Shown: piece by piece, positions 54,997 through 64,000 of the stretch
Layout: each line of letters begins with the position of its first letter
Position numbering within the stretch: position 1 is the stretch's first letter
Assembly: GCA_013423325.1 (NCBI GenBank)
Contig: BLJB01000035.1
Span: 248,001 to 312,000, forward strand
Length of the DNA stretch: 64,000 nt
Direction: 5' to 3'
Origin: Usnea hakonensis
Taxonomy: Eukaryota; Ascomycota; Lecanoromycetes; Lecanorales; Parmeliaceae
Position numbers and translations under genes: made by a program
Notes under the pieces: model-generated
What the model was told of the DNA's origin: nothing
Database searches by the model: none
What the model saw: the letters and a program-made list of their open reading frames with translations, nothing else

Positions 54997-56030
54997 TCAT
55001 CCGCTAGCTTCCTCTTCCTCTAACCCATCTTTCTCTGTAGGCAACGCCAGCCCCTCATCTTTCAGCTCATCTCCCTCCCGAGGCCCTGTCATCTCAAGGC
55101 CCCCCTCACATTCGGGCCCCCTCATCTGCAAAAGCCAAGCTGGATGGAAAAAATTGAAGACACCGACAGCAACGACCATCATGGCCCCGTCCAGCACGAT
55201 GAAGTACGGCTCATGCGTGATCAAGAACCCGGTCCAGCCCTGCAGAAGCTCAATGGCCCGGTAAACGCTCCGTACGAGAATAGTCACCAAGCTCAGCGAC
55301 ATCGCCGCCACCAGTAGCTGCAGGTTTCGCTCGAAGCCAACCTTGCGAACTCGGACGAGGAATATGACGCCCAGGACCGTGAACACGGCGATCGAAGCCA
55401 ATTGGAAGAGAATGCCGGCGACCATGATGTCAGTTCCGGGCTTCGTGTTCCCGGTCGGCGTGCTAGAAGCGGATGAGGCCAGGGCACCTCCGACAGCTTG
55501 TACAACGAGCGAGATGACGTCGCAGGTGCAGAAGATCCAGAGGTACAGTTTGGGCGAAATTGGGGAGCTGTACGGGCCCTTGAGGGCGATGAGGCGGCCC
55601 AAAATCACGTAGAGGCCCGCCGTGAAGAAAGTGGGTGCTATGTATTTTCATCAGCCGTCCGGCTTCCTGGAGGATCCTTTGCTAGGGTTTACCGATGATC
55701 AGGGTCGTTATTTGCATGAGGAAGGCATTATTGTTGTAGGGACAGGTCGCGCTCCAGATGCGGCCCGCCCAGCCGAGAATTTCGGTAGTCGCCCCCACGG
55801 CGAAAAGCTGATAAAGTGTCAGTTGAATTTTGAACCACATGGAAAAGTTGGAGGCGTACGTATGCCCACCACATTCGCATCCATGTCGCCTGGGCAATGT
55901 GCATAGAAAGTGAAATGCCAAAGAGAGAGACAAATATGATACCAGCGGCAAGCGACGGGACATACCCGTATTGTGTAGCGATCTGGGGATCATAGGCCTG
56001 ACAGCCAGACTGGAGTGGAATGTTTGACAT
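54997..56030 (-). CDS. RTA1-family membrane protein (Rsb1-like)
   Basis: Seven-helix membrane protein of the RTA1 family, whose yeast member Rsb1 gives resistance to sphingoid bases. Exons 56030-55860, 55807-55693 and 55637-54997, with introns of 52 and 55 nt, in phase, 308 residues. Family marks: YGYVPSLAAGIIFVSLFGIS (first helix), EILGWAGRIWSA, NNNAFLMQITTLIIG, APTFFTAGLYVILGRLI, CDVISLVVQAVGGALAS, HIMVAGILFQ-type wording (DIMVAGILFQLASIAVF), RSVYRAIELLQGWTGFL and EPYFIVLDGAMM. The C-terminal 45 residues are acidic and cytosolic. Intact among dead genes, which fits a self-protection role against a sphingoid-like product (inference). Confidence 0.87.
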
Positions 56031-56813
56031 GATGCTTGAGCAAGCGTGGAAATGGTTGAGGTAACCGTACGAGAAGAATCGTCAGGGCAATGATTTTAAC
56101 ATTAGAGAGAGAATATGCAGTAGAGAGATAGAAGGGAAACTGGAGAAACGCAATCAGCACGGGGAAGATGCTAAGAGACGGTGAACGATAAGGCTGTTAA
56201 TCAATCCTCCGGAAGGTTCGGACGGGGGGTATTTTTAGAAGCTCGGCGCCGCGCGTTGTATTGAAAATTTCATGCGGCTCTTTACTAGTTGTCTAGCAGT
56301 CAACAAACCACTTCGTACCTCGGAAAGGACTGACAGAGTCAGGCGTCAATGGCTCACGGTGTGTCCGTTGCCGCTGAAGCTTCATTGTCACACGGTTTCA
56401 AGAGATTCCCTTATACTACACGGATTGCTCGATTCCTTTCACGACTCCGAGATTATTGGTAGTCATGAATCGGACCGGATGATGTTAGCAGTCATGTGCA
56501 AATCAATGGTAGAAGGTGCCAGTGGTTTGGTGATGACCTACATTGTGGCATAAGCATCATGTAACAAAGCCCAACGCAATAGGAGTTGCGAAGTGGAGGG
56601 TAAGATGTACTTGCTGACTGCATGTGTTTCCTTGGCGGTATTGGAAAGTACAGTCAGAATCCATGATGCTTACTCGATTAGTAAAGTAATCTTGCTTCTC
56701 GGAGGGTTGTAAACCACAATAAGGGTTTTCCCCACACTCAGGCTGAGCGCTCTCTGCTCCCTCCCTGCTTTTCATCCCCAACTCTTAGATTAACAGAATC
56801 ATGCCACATGAAA
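56031..56813. other. Intergenic region, no gene seen
   Basis: Upstream of the RTA1-like gene. Short frames only (for example 56272-56553), without motif. Confidence 0.45.
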
Positions 56814-57210
56814 GCAAGGCTCCCAACGGTTGAACCGTTGGTTCAAAATACCTGAACTGGTTCAAATGAGGCTATATACACGGTTCGTAGTCGGTTGAAA
56901 AGTAGGTACAAACCGTTAAACCAGTAGTTAAACGGTTCAACTGCTGGTTTAAGCCTAAAAATCGTAGTACATCAAAAGAACTTTGCGCTAATCCTCTTCG
57001 CGTTAGCGTCTCAGAAACGCGCTAACCCAAAGAGGCTTAGCGCTAATGAATCTCGAGGAAATCTGGACTATCAGTTGAACCAGTTCACCAATAATTATGA
57101 ACCAGTCCACCAACTACTTAATTATACTAGGAACCAACCAACTAACTACCAAATTGAACTGGTTCAACTATTAGTTTGCCGGTTCGTGGTTCAACCGTTG
57201 GGAGCCTTGC
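56814..57210. mobile_element. MITE-like element with perfect 23-bp TIRs
   Basis: A 397-bp element. The left end GCAAGGCTCCCAACGGTTGAACC (56814-56836) is the exact reverse complement of the right end (57188-57210). It is flanked by a direct 6-bp duplication ATGAAA (56808-56813 and 57211-57216). Inside, GGTTCAA/TTGAACC words recur many times, and a second inverted repeat forms a hairpin around GCGCTAA...TTAGCGC (about 56,985-57,050). It has no coding frame, so it would be a non-autonomous DNA transposon. The ends are too well kept for an old insertion. Confidence 0.85.
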
Positions 57211-57402
57211 ATGAAAGCCCGCTGCCGCGGCTCAGGCCGAGAGATTCGACTAGAGTTTCCAGAGGCTCACAGGTACGATGGTCGCAAACGCCCTCACGTC
57301 GATCTGTCCATCGAGTGGATATTGAAGGTATCCCGGAAGTCGTTCTATCAGGAAGGTGGAAAAGAGGGAAAAGTTGGCGCTTTGGTCTCGCTTTCTTCGC
57401 TC

Positions 57403-58509
57403 TGCCATGGTGGCCTTGACAAGCGCATTGGACGCAACAAGTCTTTCTGTTGCCTTACCGGTAGGAGTTCTTGTCATCTTGGTTCAGGAAGAATTACGCT
57501 CATCATTCGACGTAGATCGTTGCTAAAGAGCTGAACGGAACATCGCTTGAGGCCTTCTAGGCCGGAATTGCTTTTATCCCCACCAGCGTTCTCTTTCAAC
57601 CAATTTGCACAAGCTGCTCAGACACCTTCGGTCGAGAACCAGTCCTGTATGCATTTATTGTCATCTTTAAGCTGAGCGCCATTGTTTTCAGGAGCGCGAG
57701 ATCGATGCCCATTCTCATCCTAGGCCGGACGATCCAAGGAATTGGTGGAGGAGGTTTGGAAGCTCTTTGCTAGATTATATTGACTGATATGACAACGTGG
57801 AAGGAGCGCCCTCTGTGAATTGGCATTTTAGAGTTCGTATGGGCGGCTGGCTCCGTCATGGGAACTCTGGTAGGCGGTGTCTTCTCGCAGTATGTCACCT
57901 GGAGGTGGATCGCTTGGATTGACCTCCCGCTACTCGGCGCCGCAATCGTTCTCATACCTCCATCCTTGACTCTCCAAGCTGTCTACGAAGGCCAAGCTTC
58001 GCCAATTAGATTGGATCGGCATCCCAACTTTTATTCTAGGCATGAGAAGCTTCATACTCAGTATTACCTGGGGAGGAGTCCTTTTCTCGTGGACATCTTG
58101 GAAGAGCTTACTACCTCTTGTCCTCGGTATTAAGGTGCTGTTGGCCTTATCTGTATACGAGTCGCAGCCCGTTGAACCGATGATTCCGTATCACATCTTC
58201 ACAAATAGAACAGGAGCCATAGCCCATTTATGTTCCTTTCTTTACGGCCTGATAATTTGGGAGGCCATTTATTATCTTCCTGTATGTCTCGAAGGTGTGT
58301 TCGGCGACAAGCCACTGAGAGCTGCGGTTGAAGCGTTTCCTATGTCTTTGACACTGATGCCATTCGCGGTCCTCGCAGCATTCGCAATCGACTACTCTCA
58401 GCGTTACTGCTGGGCAATATGGACGGGATGGACATTGACAACTGTTGGAGTAAGACTCATGTCGCTGCTCGCTCAAAATAGCAGCCGATCCAACAATGAA
58501 ATCATATAA
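57403..58509 (+). pseudogene. MFS drug transporter, broken
   Basis: Remains of a 14-helix-type fungal MFS exporter (Tri12-like group). Parts in order: ALTSALDATSLSVALP (first helix, about 57,420), traces of a second-helix region, an IQGIGGGG-like piece with a stop near 57,770, WAAGSVMGTLVGGVFSQ then YVTWRWIAWIDLPLLGAAIV (57,840-57,960), and a clean last third with FILSITWGGVLFSW, YHIFTNRTGAIAHL, SFLYGLIIWEAIYYLPVCLE and FPMSLTLMPFAVLAAFAI. Frame changes at about 57,535, 57,780 and 58,020 and several stops break it. The MITE lies directly upstream. Confidence 0.8.
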
Positions 58510-58764
58510 CCGAAATTGCCAGTTCAACACTTTCTTGTCTGTAAGAAAGCTAAGAGGTCTAGCCCTGTCCCTAACCATCCTTCTGGTTATTATTATTTCA
58601 CTGTAGCCTTCATAATCAACACCTGTGTGGCGTCTATACATTTTTAACACTGACAGGTCACTCTCTTAGACATTGGGCGAATACTGCGCAAAAAGACTGG
58701 AATCCTGTTAAATCCCGAGAACTGCATTGAGAGATACGAGGTTCGCTCCTTAATAGTCATCGAA
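58510..58764. other. Convergent intergenic gap
   Basis: 255 bp between the dead MFS gene and the 3' end of the small minus-strand gene. Nothing is seen. Confidence 0.5.
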
Positions 58765-59454
58765 TCATTCAATATCATTCCCAAAGTGAGAATCATACAC
58801 AAGCTGCCTCCTAACGGTGGCGCCGGGCGCGGTAATCTCCACTCTCCTAGTATGTCTTCCCTTCCCAAACGTCCAAACAGCCCTAAAAAAAAGCGCCATG
58901 TCCATACTCTCCACCACCTCCTCAACAACCAGCGCTCGATCCCCCACTCCCGCACGTAGAAACCGATCCTTCACCTGCCTTGTATTTTTCCACCGCGCAG
59001 AACAAGTGAGCAGGCCAAAATGCGGATCCCAGATATCGTAAGTATGCTGACCAAGGATGAGCTTCTTGTCACAGGAGTGGCCGAAGTCGTTGATTTCCCA
59101 AATTGGAGGCAGTTGTGAGGGTAGGACCTTGTCTCCGCTGGAGTTCGACTCGGAGTCGTTGTCAGAGCCGGCGTTGGAGATGAGGGAGGTGCCGTTGTCG
59201 TTGTAGACGAGGACAAGGTTGACCTCAAAGCTGTTGAGCTTGAGGACTTTACGGAGCGAGGCATTCATGCCTGGCTGATTGTCACCAGCAGTTGTTAGAA
59301 CAAGTCTCCATGAGGTGACATCTTTGCGCGTACCAGTCTAAGAATCGGATCAAGGCTGTCCGACATCTTCGGATTCTGATTGCAGTGTCAGTGCATGTCT
59401 TGACGGCCCAAGAGGGACACTTACCAATGTCCACACGCCATTGAGACTCGGCAT
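58765..59454 (-). CDS. Small lipocalin-like hypothetical protein
   Basis: Intact 193-residue protein from three exons: 59454-59425, 59375-59334 and 59274-58765, with introns of 49 and 59 nt, all in phase. The start MPSLNGVWTLNPKMSDSLDP followed by an LRKVLKLNSFEVNLVLVY strand and the closing RRVEITAPG with RRQLVYD resemble the small fungal proteins of lipocalin-like beta-barrel shape (GVW-KM-SDSPD-L start) that often sit in secondary-metabolite clusters; I know of no proven function for them. A Ser/Asp-rich loop (about residues 60-75) is low complexity. It is divergent from the ABC transporter gene and may share its control region. Confidence 0.6.
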
Positions 59455-60312
59455 CGTGTTCGACGACATGGGTACCGCCATTCTGTTTTGGACCCACTAA
59501 CGTGCACTGGTATGCACTCAGCCCGTGCAGGCAGCTGCAGATCAACAGTGAGACCATTGCGTGGCCTGGCGGGTGAGCCATATTGAAGGCTCGTTGGGAC
59601 GAGAGAAGAGAATGGTTGCAATCCAGTACTCCGAGGGAGTCCGAGACGAGCTGATCGAGTGTTCACAGCTGGGGTGCCGCGGCCGAACATGCGGGGCCTC
59701 GCTCCGTCAGCAGACCATTAGTTCCCGCGGGGAGTACTACCTAGGTACCTAGGTATGTACTCCGTAGGCCTCGGGAATAAGCTCGGGTGCAGCACCGAGG
59801 CCGAGGAGCTCCTCTGTGTCAGACCTGCAGTTGTTGCGCACTAGGCTAAATCCTTAGCTTAAATTTCTTTTGTAGTACCTAAGATACTCGATATACTACC
59901 TTAGGTATCGGCTTATTTTAGTATTTGGCTTCCGACAGCGTGAAAAATCACGAGCCGTCAACACGACTATGGATGAAGAACTTGATAATGAACTTGGCGC
60001 TCTTAGTGATTATTATAATCGTGCCATAAAATAGAATAGTTCTTCTCAAAGGCGATCCTCATGAGGATATCAGGCGATACAATTGGGGTAATATTAAGTA
60101 AGGTAAGTTAGTTGATCCGGCGCTAGGATTTTCCGGCATGCCCAGAAACCACAGACACGTAATCGGCCTCCGTATCCACGTCAGGTTCTTCTTCCCCTTC
60201 CCCCAAATGGTAGGAAGCGAGAGCAATGGATTGTGGACTGTGAGTTCTGAATTCTAAAACTTGCATTTCCCAGGGCATACGAGTCTCGGTTTGATCTTCT
60301 GGTCCTGTCAGA
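59455..60312. promoter_or_regulatory. Divergent region before the ABC transporter
   Basis: 858 bp between the lipocalin-like gene (-) and the ABC gene (+). It holds an exact CCGAGGCCGAG at 59795-59805, a palindrome TACCTAGGTACCTAGGTA near 59,739 and AT-rich sequence to 60,110. Short frames here show no motif. Confidence 0.45.
59795..59805. promoter_or_regulatory. CCGAGGCCGAG motif, site 3
   Basis: Exact 11-mer, 341 bp upstream of the lipocalin-like start and 508 bp upstream of the ABC start. A related GCCTCGGG lies 25 bp to its left. Confidence 0.35.
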
Positions 60313-63300
60313 ATGACCACTGTCAATAGCTTGAAAGACGACCAGGCAGGAGTTATCAACACTTATCGAGTAAATACTGCCTCCATTCCGCCTTATGCAT
60401 GCCATTACAGCAGCTGACAATACTATTCTTAGCGAATTCTTCAACACAGTTCTATCTGGGGCCCATGTCTTCAGATCATCGCAGCGGTGGCCGCCTGCGG
60501 AGCAGGCACCATGATCCCTATTGTTCTATTGCTATGGGGAGAGCTGGCAAACTCATTTTTGCGCTTTGCGCGGCGAGATCCAACCTTTTCCACGACTGAA
60601 TTCCAGCACGAGATCAATACAAAGTCGTGAGTAGGTCAAATTGCGGCGGTTTCTGCGTTAGTAATTAATGCTTTGCAGGCTCGACATTGTATATCTTTTC
60701 ATTGGGAAATTTGTCGTAAGTCATTGCATAATCTCTCCAAATGGTGAACTTGCTTGTTGAGTTACCGCCAATTGTTAATAGTTAAGTTACATCTACATGG
60801 TTCTGTTCACTATCTCAGCAGCGGACATAGGCTTCAACCTTAGAGTCAAAGTCGTGGATGTCGTACTTAAGCAAGAAATCTCGACTATCGATGGTATCAA
60901 TTCCAAATCAGTTGGAGGCGCCACGGAAGTGATACAAAGTATTTCTAAAGTGGAAATTGGACTAGGAGACCAGCTTGGTCAGGCCGTGCAGCTCACATCA
61001 GCTATTGTGTCGGCATTCATCATTGCGTTCGCCAGGTTTCTATATTATCCTTGAGTGCTTCAATGGGAGCCTCGACTGATTTCTCGCTCTAGGCAATGGA
61101 AGCTGACTCTCGTTGTCTCCACGGTGATTCCCCTCACCGTTCTCACGGTCGCTATATCTGTGATCATCGACGTGCGCTTAGAGAGAAGGATTTTGGAAAT
61201 TTATGAATCGACGTCAAACATCGCTAAGGACGCCTTAGCAAACATCAAAGACGTTTTTGCCTCTACAGCTCAAGCCAATATCTTTGCGCAATACGATCAA
61301 CTACTTAGGAAAGCGAATAAGCTTGGGTATAAGAAGGCCCCAGCAGCCGCATTTCAATACTCTTTTGAACTATTCTTCCTCTGCTGCGGATATTCCTTGG
61401 CTTTCTGGTATGGTTCCTTGCTCTATAGCAGAGGTGATGTGTCTATTGGGAGTATTATAACGTAAGTCATTGCTTTTGACCTCCCACTCTCGCCATTGAG
61501 CATTCAAAAGCTATTGACACGATACATGCTCTCTTATTCTTGGATATATCCAGCTTACGTGCCTTAGAGTCTTCTTTTGCATCACGTTTGCGAATAGTTG
61601 TATGACTGGTATTTCCGTCCAGATCGCAGCATTGAGTAACGGGTATACGGCGGCAAAGAGCATCTTCGAAATAACAGAACGCTCCCGGCCATCTTTGCCA
61701 CTCAGTCAAGAGGACAAGCTCGATCTTGACAAAGTTCAAGGATGCATAAGATTAGATGACGTCGATTTCAGCTATCCAGCTCGAAACAATGTGCGCATCT
61801 ACAATCACTTGACTATGGAGTTTTCTGCGGGTAAAACAACTGCTATCATCGGGGCTTCAGGTTGTGGCAAAAGTATGTCTTGTATCATTTTCCTTATCAT
61901 GGCAAAGGTGAATAGTAGAACGAGATTAATATAGATGCATCATACAGGTACAATTGTTAACTTGATTGAGCGCTGGTATGACGTTGATGGTGGTAGGGTA
62001 TCTCTCGATGGTGTGGACATTCGACGCCTTGATGTCCATTGGCTTAGAAGACAGATCGGTCTAGTCTCGCAAGTATGTTGATACGGTTCTCCCGCTACAA
62101 TCGCGCTTAATGGACCTTTACTTACGAGATACGAGAAAAGGAATCGACGCTCTTTCGGGGCTCTATCTTTAGCAACGTCGCGCGTGGTCTAGTAGGTACC
62201 ATTCACGAGCATAAATCACATGAAGAAAGGTTGTCACTTGTGACGACGGCCTGTGAGCTAGCAAATGCAAACGACTTTATTTCACTATTACCAGAAGTAG
62301 GTATTCATTGTTTCTCGTTCGAGGGCGGATGTGACTGATCCCGTTTCATAGACCTACAATACATGGATTGGTGGGCGCGGTACGCTCCTGTCCGGGGGCC
62401 AGAAGCAGAGATTGATTATCGCGTAGGTGCTATTGTGCGACTCGAGAATAATTACGCTTGTAGCACCTAGCTAACAGAGTCCTCTTTTTGAAGCCGAGCC
62501 GTCGTCGGGAATCCCAAGATATTGATCCTTGACGAGGCAACCGCAGCTTTAGATGCCTACAGTGAGGAAGCTGTTCAGACTGCTCTTGACAGCGCATCAG
62601 TGAATAGAACAACCATTTGTATCACCCACAAAGCAGCGGCCTCTAAAAAAGCTGATCATGTTATCGTTTTGACCCGAAACGGAATTGGGGAACAGGGATC
62701 TCCTGAAACATTGATGAGATTGGGAGGCTTTTATACAAAGTTCCAAGCAGCCGCAACATTCTCACAGGTCCAAGGAAAGAAATCAGCTGTGGTGGAGAGT
62801 CTTATGATTGATTCAGCCGAAGAAGGCCAGGTCATCGAGTTGGGAGTCTCTAGTAGTAGCCGGACCGGGCCCAGAGACCTTTCATTACTTCAGTGTGTGT
62901 TAGTCATTTTCTACAGACAAAGACAGTACTGGCCGTGGATGGCGGCAGTTTTTATTCCCTGCTTCTTTGGTGGTAAGGAATTTCATCCCTTTAGGTCTGC
63001 CTAAGAATTAAGACGGTGGTATAGGCCTACTATTTGCTGCCGAGGCCCTTCTCTTCGGAAAAATGGTAAATAATTTTGTTGGACCGCGGGCATTGGTCCA
63101 CAATGAGACTAATTTCTGGGCTCTGATGTTCTTTGTGCTTGCCCTGCTGACCGTTCTTATTTATGGACTCATCGGTTTCAATGGGACAATATTGACTTAT
63201 GTAAGTCTACTTATACTGAATCGTCTGCCGTAGTGTCGCTTTAAGCTTACATTATGGTGCCCAGAAACTGAGCAGAGTCTATCGCTTACAGTATCTTCAT

Positions 63301-64000
63301 AACATGTTTCGGCAGCCCATAGCATTCTTCGATGATCCAAAGAACTCGGCGGAAATCTTGACGGCCAAGCTGACGCAATATCCAACTCAACTGCAAGACT
63401 TGCTCGGAATGAATGTTGCCCTGATAATAATTATGTTGGTCAACATCCTATCCTGTTCGACCCTTGCAATCGCTACTGGTTGGAAATTTGGCTTGGTAGC
63501 AGTTTTTGGATCTCTTCCACCAATCTGCGTGGCGGGGCTTGTACGTGTGCATTTGCAAAACACACGCGAAGAGGAAAACCAGCGACTTTATTTCGAAAGT
63601 TCTGGATTTGCGGCCGAATTTATAGGATCGATGCGAACAGTGACCTCACTTTGCCTAGAGGATACGCTCCTATCGGAGTATCGTACGCTACTCAAAGGCC
63701 CTTTACATGACGCGAAGCGAATGACATTCCACACCATGGCCTTTCTCGCACTCGCGGACTCACTTGAGATAGGCGGTATGGCGTTATCGTTCTGGTAGGA
63801 AATACAAAGCCTGTTCAAGCTTTGGGTACGAGCCCGCTAATTGCTCCAGGTACGGAGGCACCGTTTTGACGGGAAGACATTACAGCCTGGCTCAATTCTT
63901 CACGATATTCGCTGCCGTAATATTTGGCGGGCAGGCTACATCAAAATTGTTCTCTTTCTCTCACAGTGTGTATCTCAAATGTCCATCCTTGAAAGGCTTC
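60313..64000 (+). CDS. ABC-B (MDR-type) full transporter, 3' partial
   Basis: ATP-driven exporter of the Pmd1/MDR group, cut by the window end. Exons by phase: 60313-60369, 60433-60626, 60679-60715, 60782-61035, 61093-61461, 61568-61872, 61948-62072, 62141-62296, 62352-62422, 62494 on, with more introns near 62,975, 63,200 and 63,795. TMD1: IIAAVAACGAGTMIPIVLLL, FIGKFVLSYIYMVLF, YSFELFFLCCGYSLAFWYGS. NBD1: Walker A GASGCGKS, Q-loop LVSQ, ESTLFRGSIFSNV, signature LSGGQKQR, Walker B ILILDEAT, H-loop CITH. TMD2 opens VLVIFYRQRQYWPWM and continues through MFRQPIAFFDDP. The second NBD lies beyond the window. The start (MTTVNSLKDDQAGVINTY) is likely but not certain. No break is seen, so it probably exports the cluster product or a related toxicant. 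Confidence 0.88.

Noticed and set aside
60123..60447. Minus-strand frames before the ABC gene
   Set aside because: They oppose the in-phase first exon of the ABC transporter and carry no motif.
1..64000. CRISPR array, operon-type or phage features
   Set aside because: Spliced genes with eukaryotic housekeeping functions make this fungal nuclear DNA; the tandem repeats seen are microsatellites and minisatellites without spacers.

Overview
The window is nuclear DNA of a filamentous ascomycete (Pezizomycotina; a Dothideomycete is my guess, not shown). The evidence is short GT-AG introns (mostly 45-150 nt) with CTRAY-like branch points, single-copy housekeeping genes typical of moulds, and a secondary-metabolism island beside them. 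The exon models here were made by eye from splice signals and reading-frame phase; most give an uninterrupted in-phase protein.

Region 1 (1-26 kb) is housekeeping: a TRAPP II subunit (Trs120), an F-box-like protein, proteasome assembly chaperone 3, the DEAH helicase Ecm16/Dhr1, peroxisomal enoyl-CoA isomerase, Pet100, Cwc21, Cdc123, GPI ethanolamine-phosphate transferase 3 (Gpi13/PIG-O), COG1, an RGG/Asp-rich protein and an amidase.

Region 2 (26-47 kb) is accessory. It holds a carboxymuconolactone-decarboxylase-fold protein, a broken KS-AT relic of a type I polyketide synthase, an intact P450, a broken UROD/MetE-like gene, a degenerate aspartokinase, and then a compact sphingoid-base-like set: a SUR2-type hydroxylase, a 3-ketosphinganine-reductase-like SDR, an alpha-oxoamine synthase, a second SUR2-type hydroxylase divergent from the synthase, and a Zn2Cys6 regulator.

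Region 3 (47-60 kb) is a decay zone. It holds an AT-rich LTR-like stretch with minisatellites, an asparagine synthetase fragment, and a second, broken copy of the same triad (serine-palmitoyltransferase-type synthase, ketosphinganine-reductase-like SDR, SUR2 hydroxylase). It also holds an intact RTA1-family membrane protein, a perfect-TIR MITE, a dead MFS transporter and a small lipocalin-like gene. Region 4 (60-64 kb) is an ABC-B multidrug-type exporter that runs off the window.

Together the intact genes could condense an acyl chain with an amino acid (synthase), reduce the ketone (SDR), hydroxylate the chain (two SUR2-like enzymes and a P450) and export or tolerate the product (RTA1 and ABC proteins) under a local Zn2Cys6 factor. 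This recalls sphinganine-analogue clusters (fumonisin, AAL-toxin and sphingofungin type), but the only PKS here is dead, so the acyl donor and the product are unknown. An 11-mer, CCGAGGCCGAG, recurs in several promoter-side gaps of the accessory region and is a candidate shared control element.
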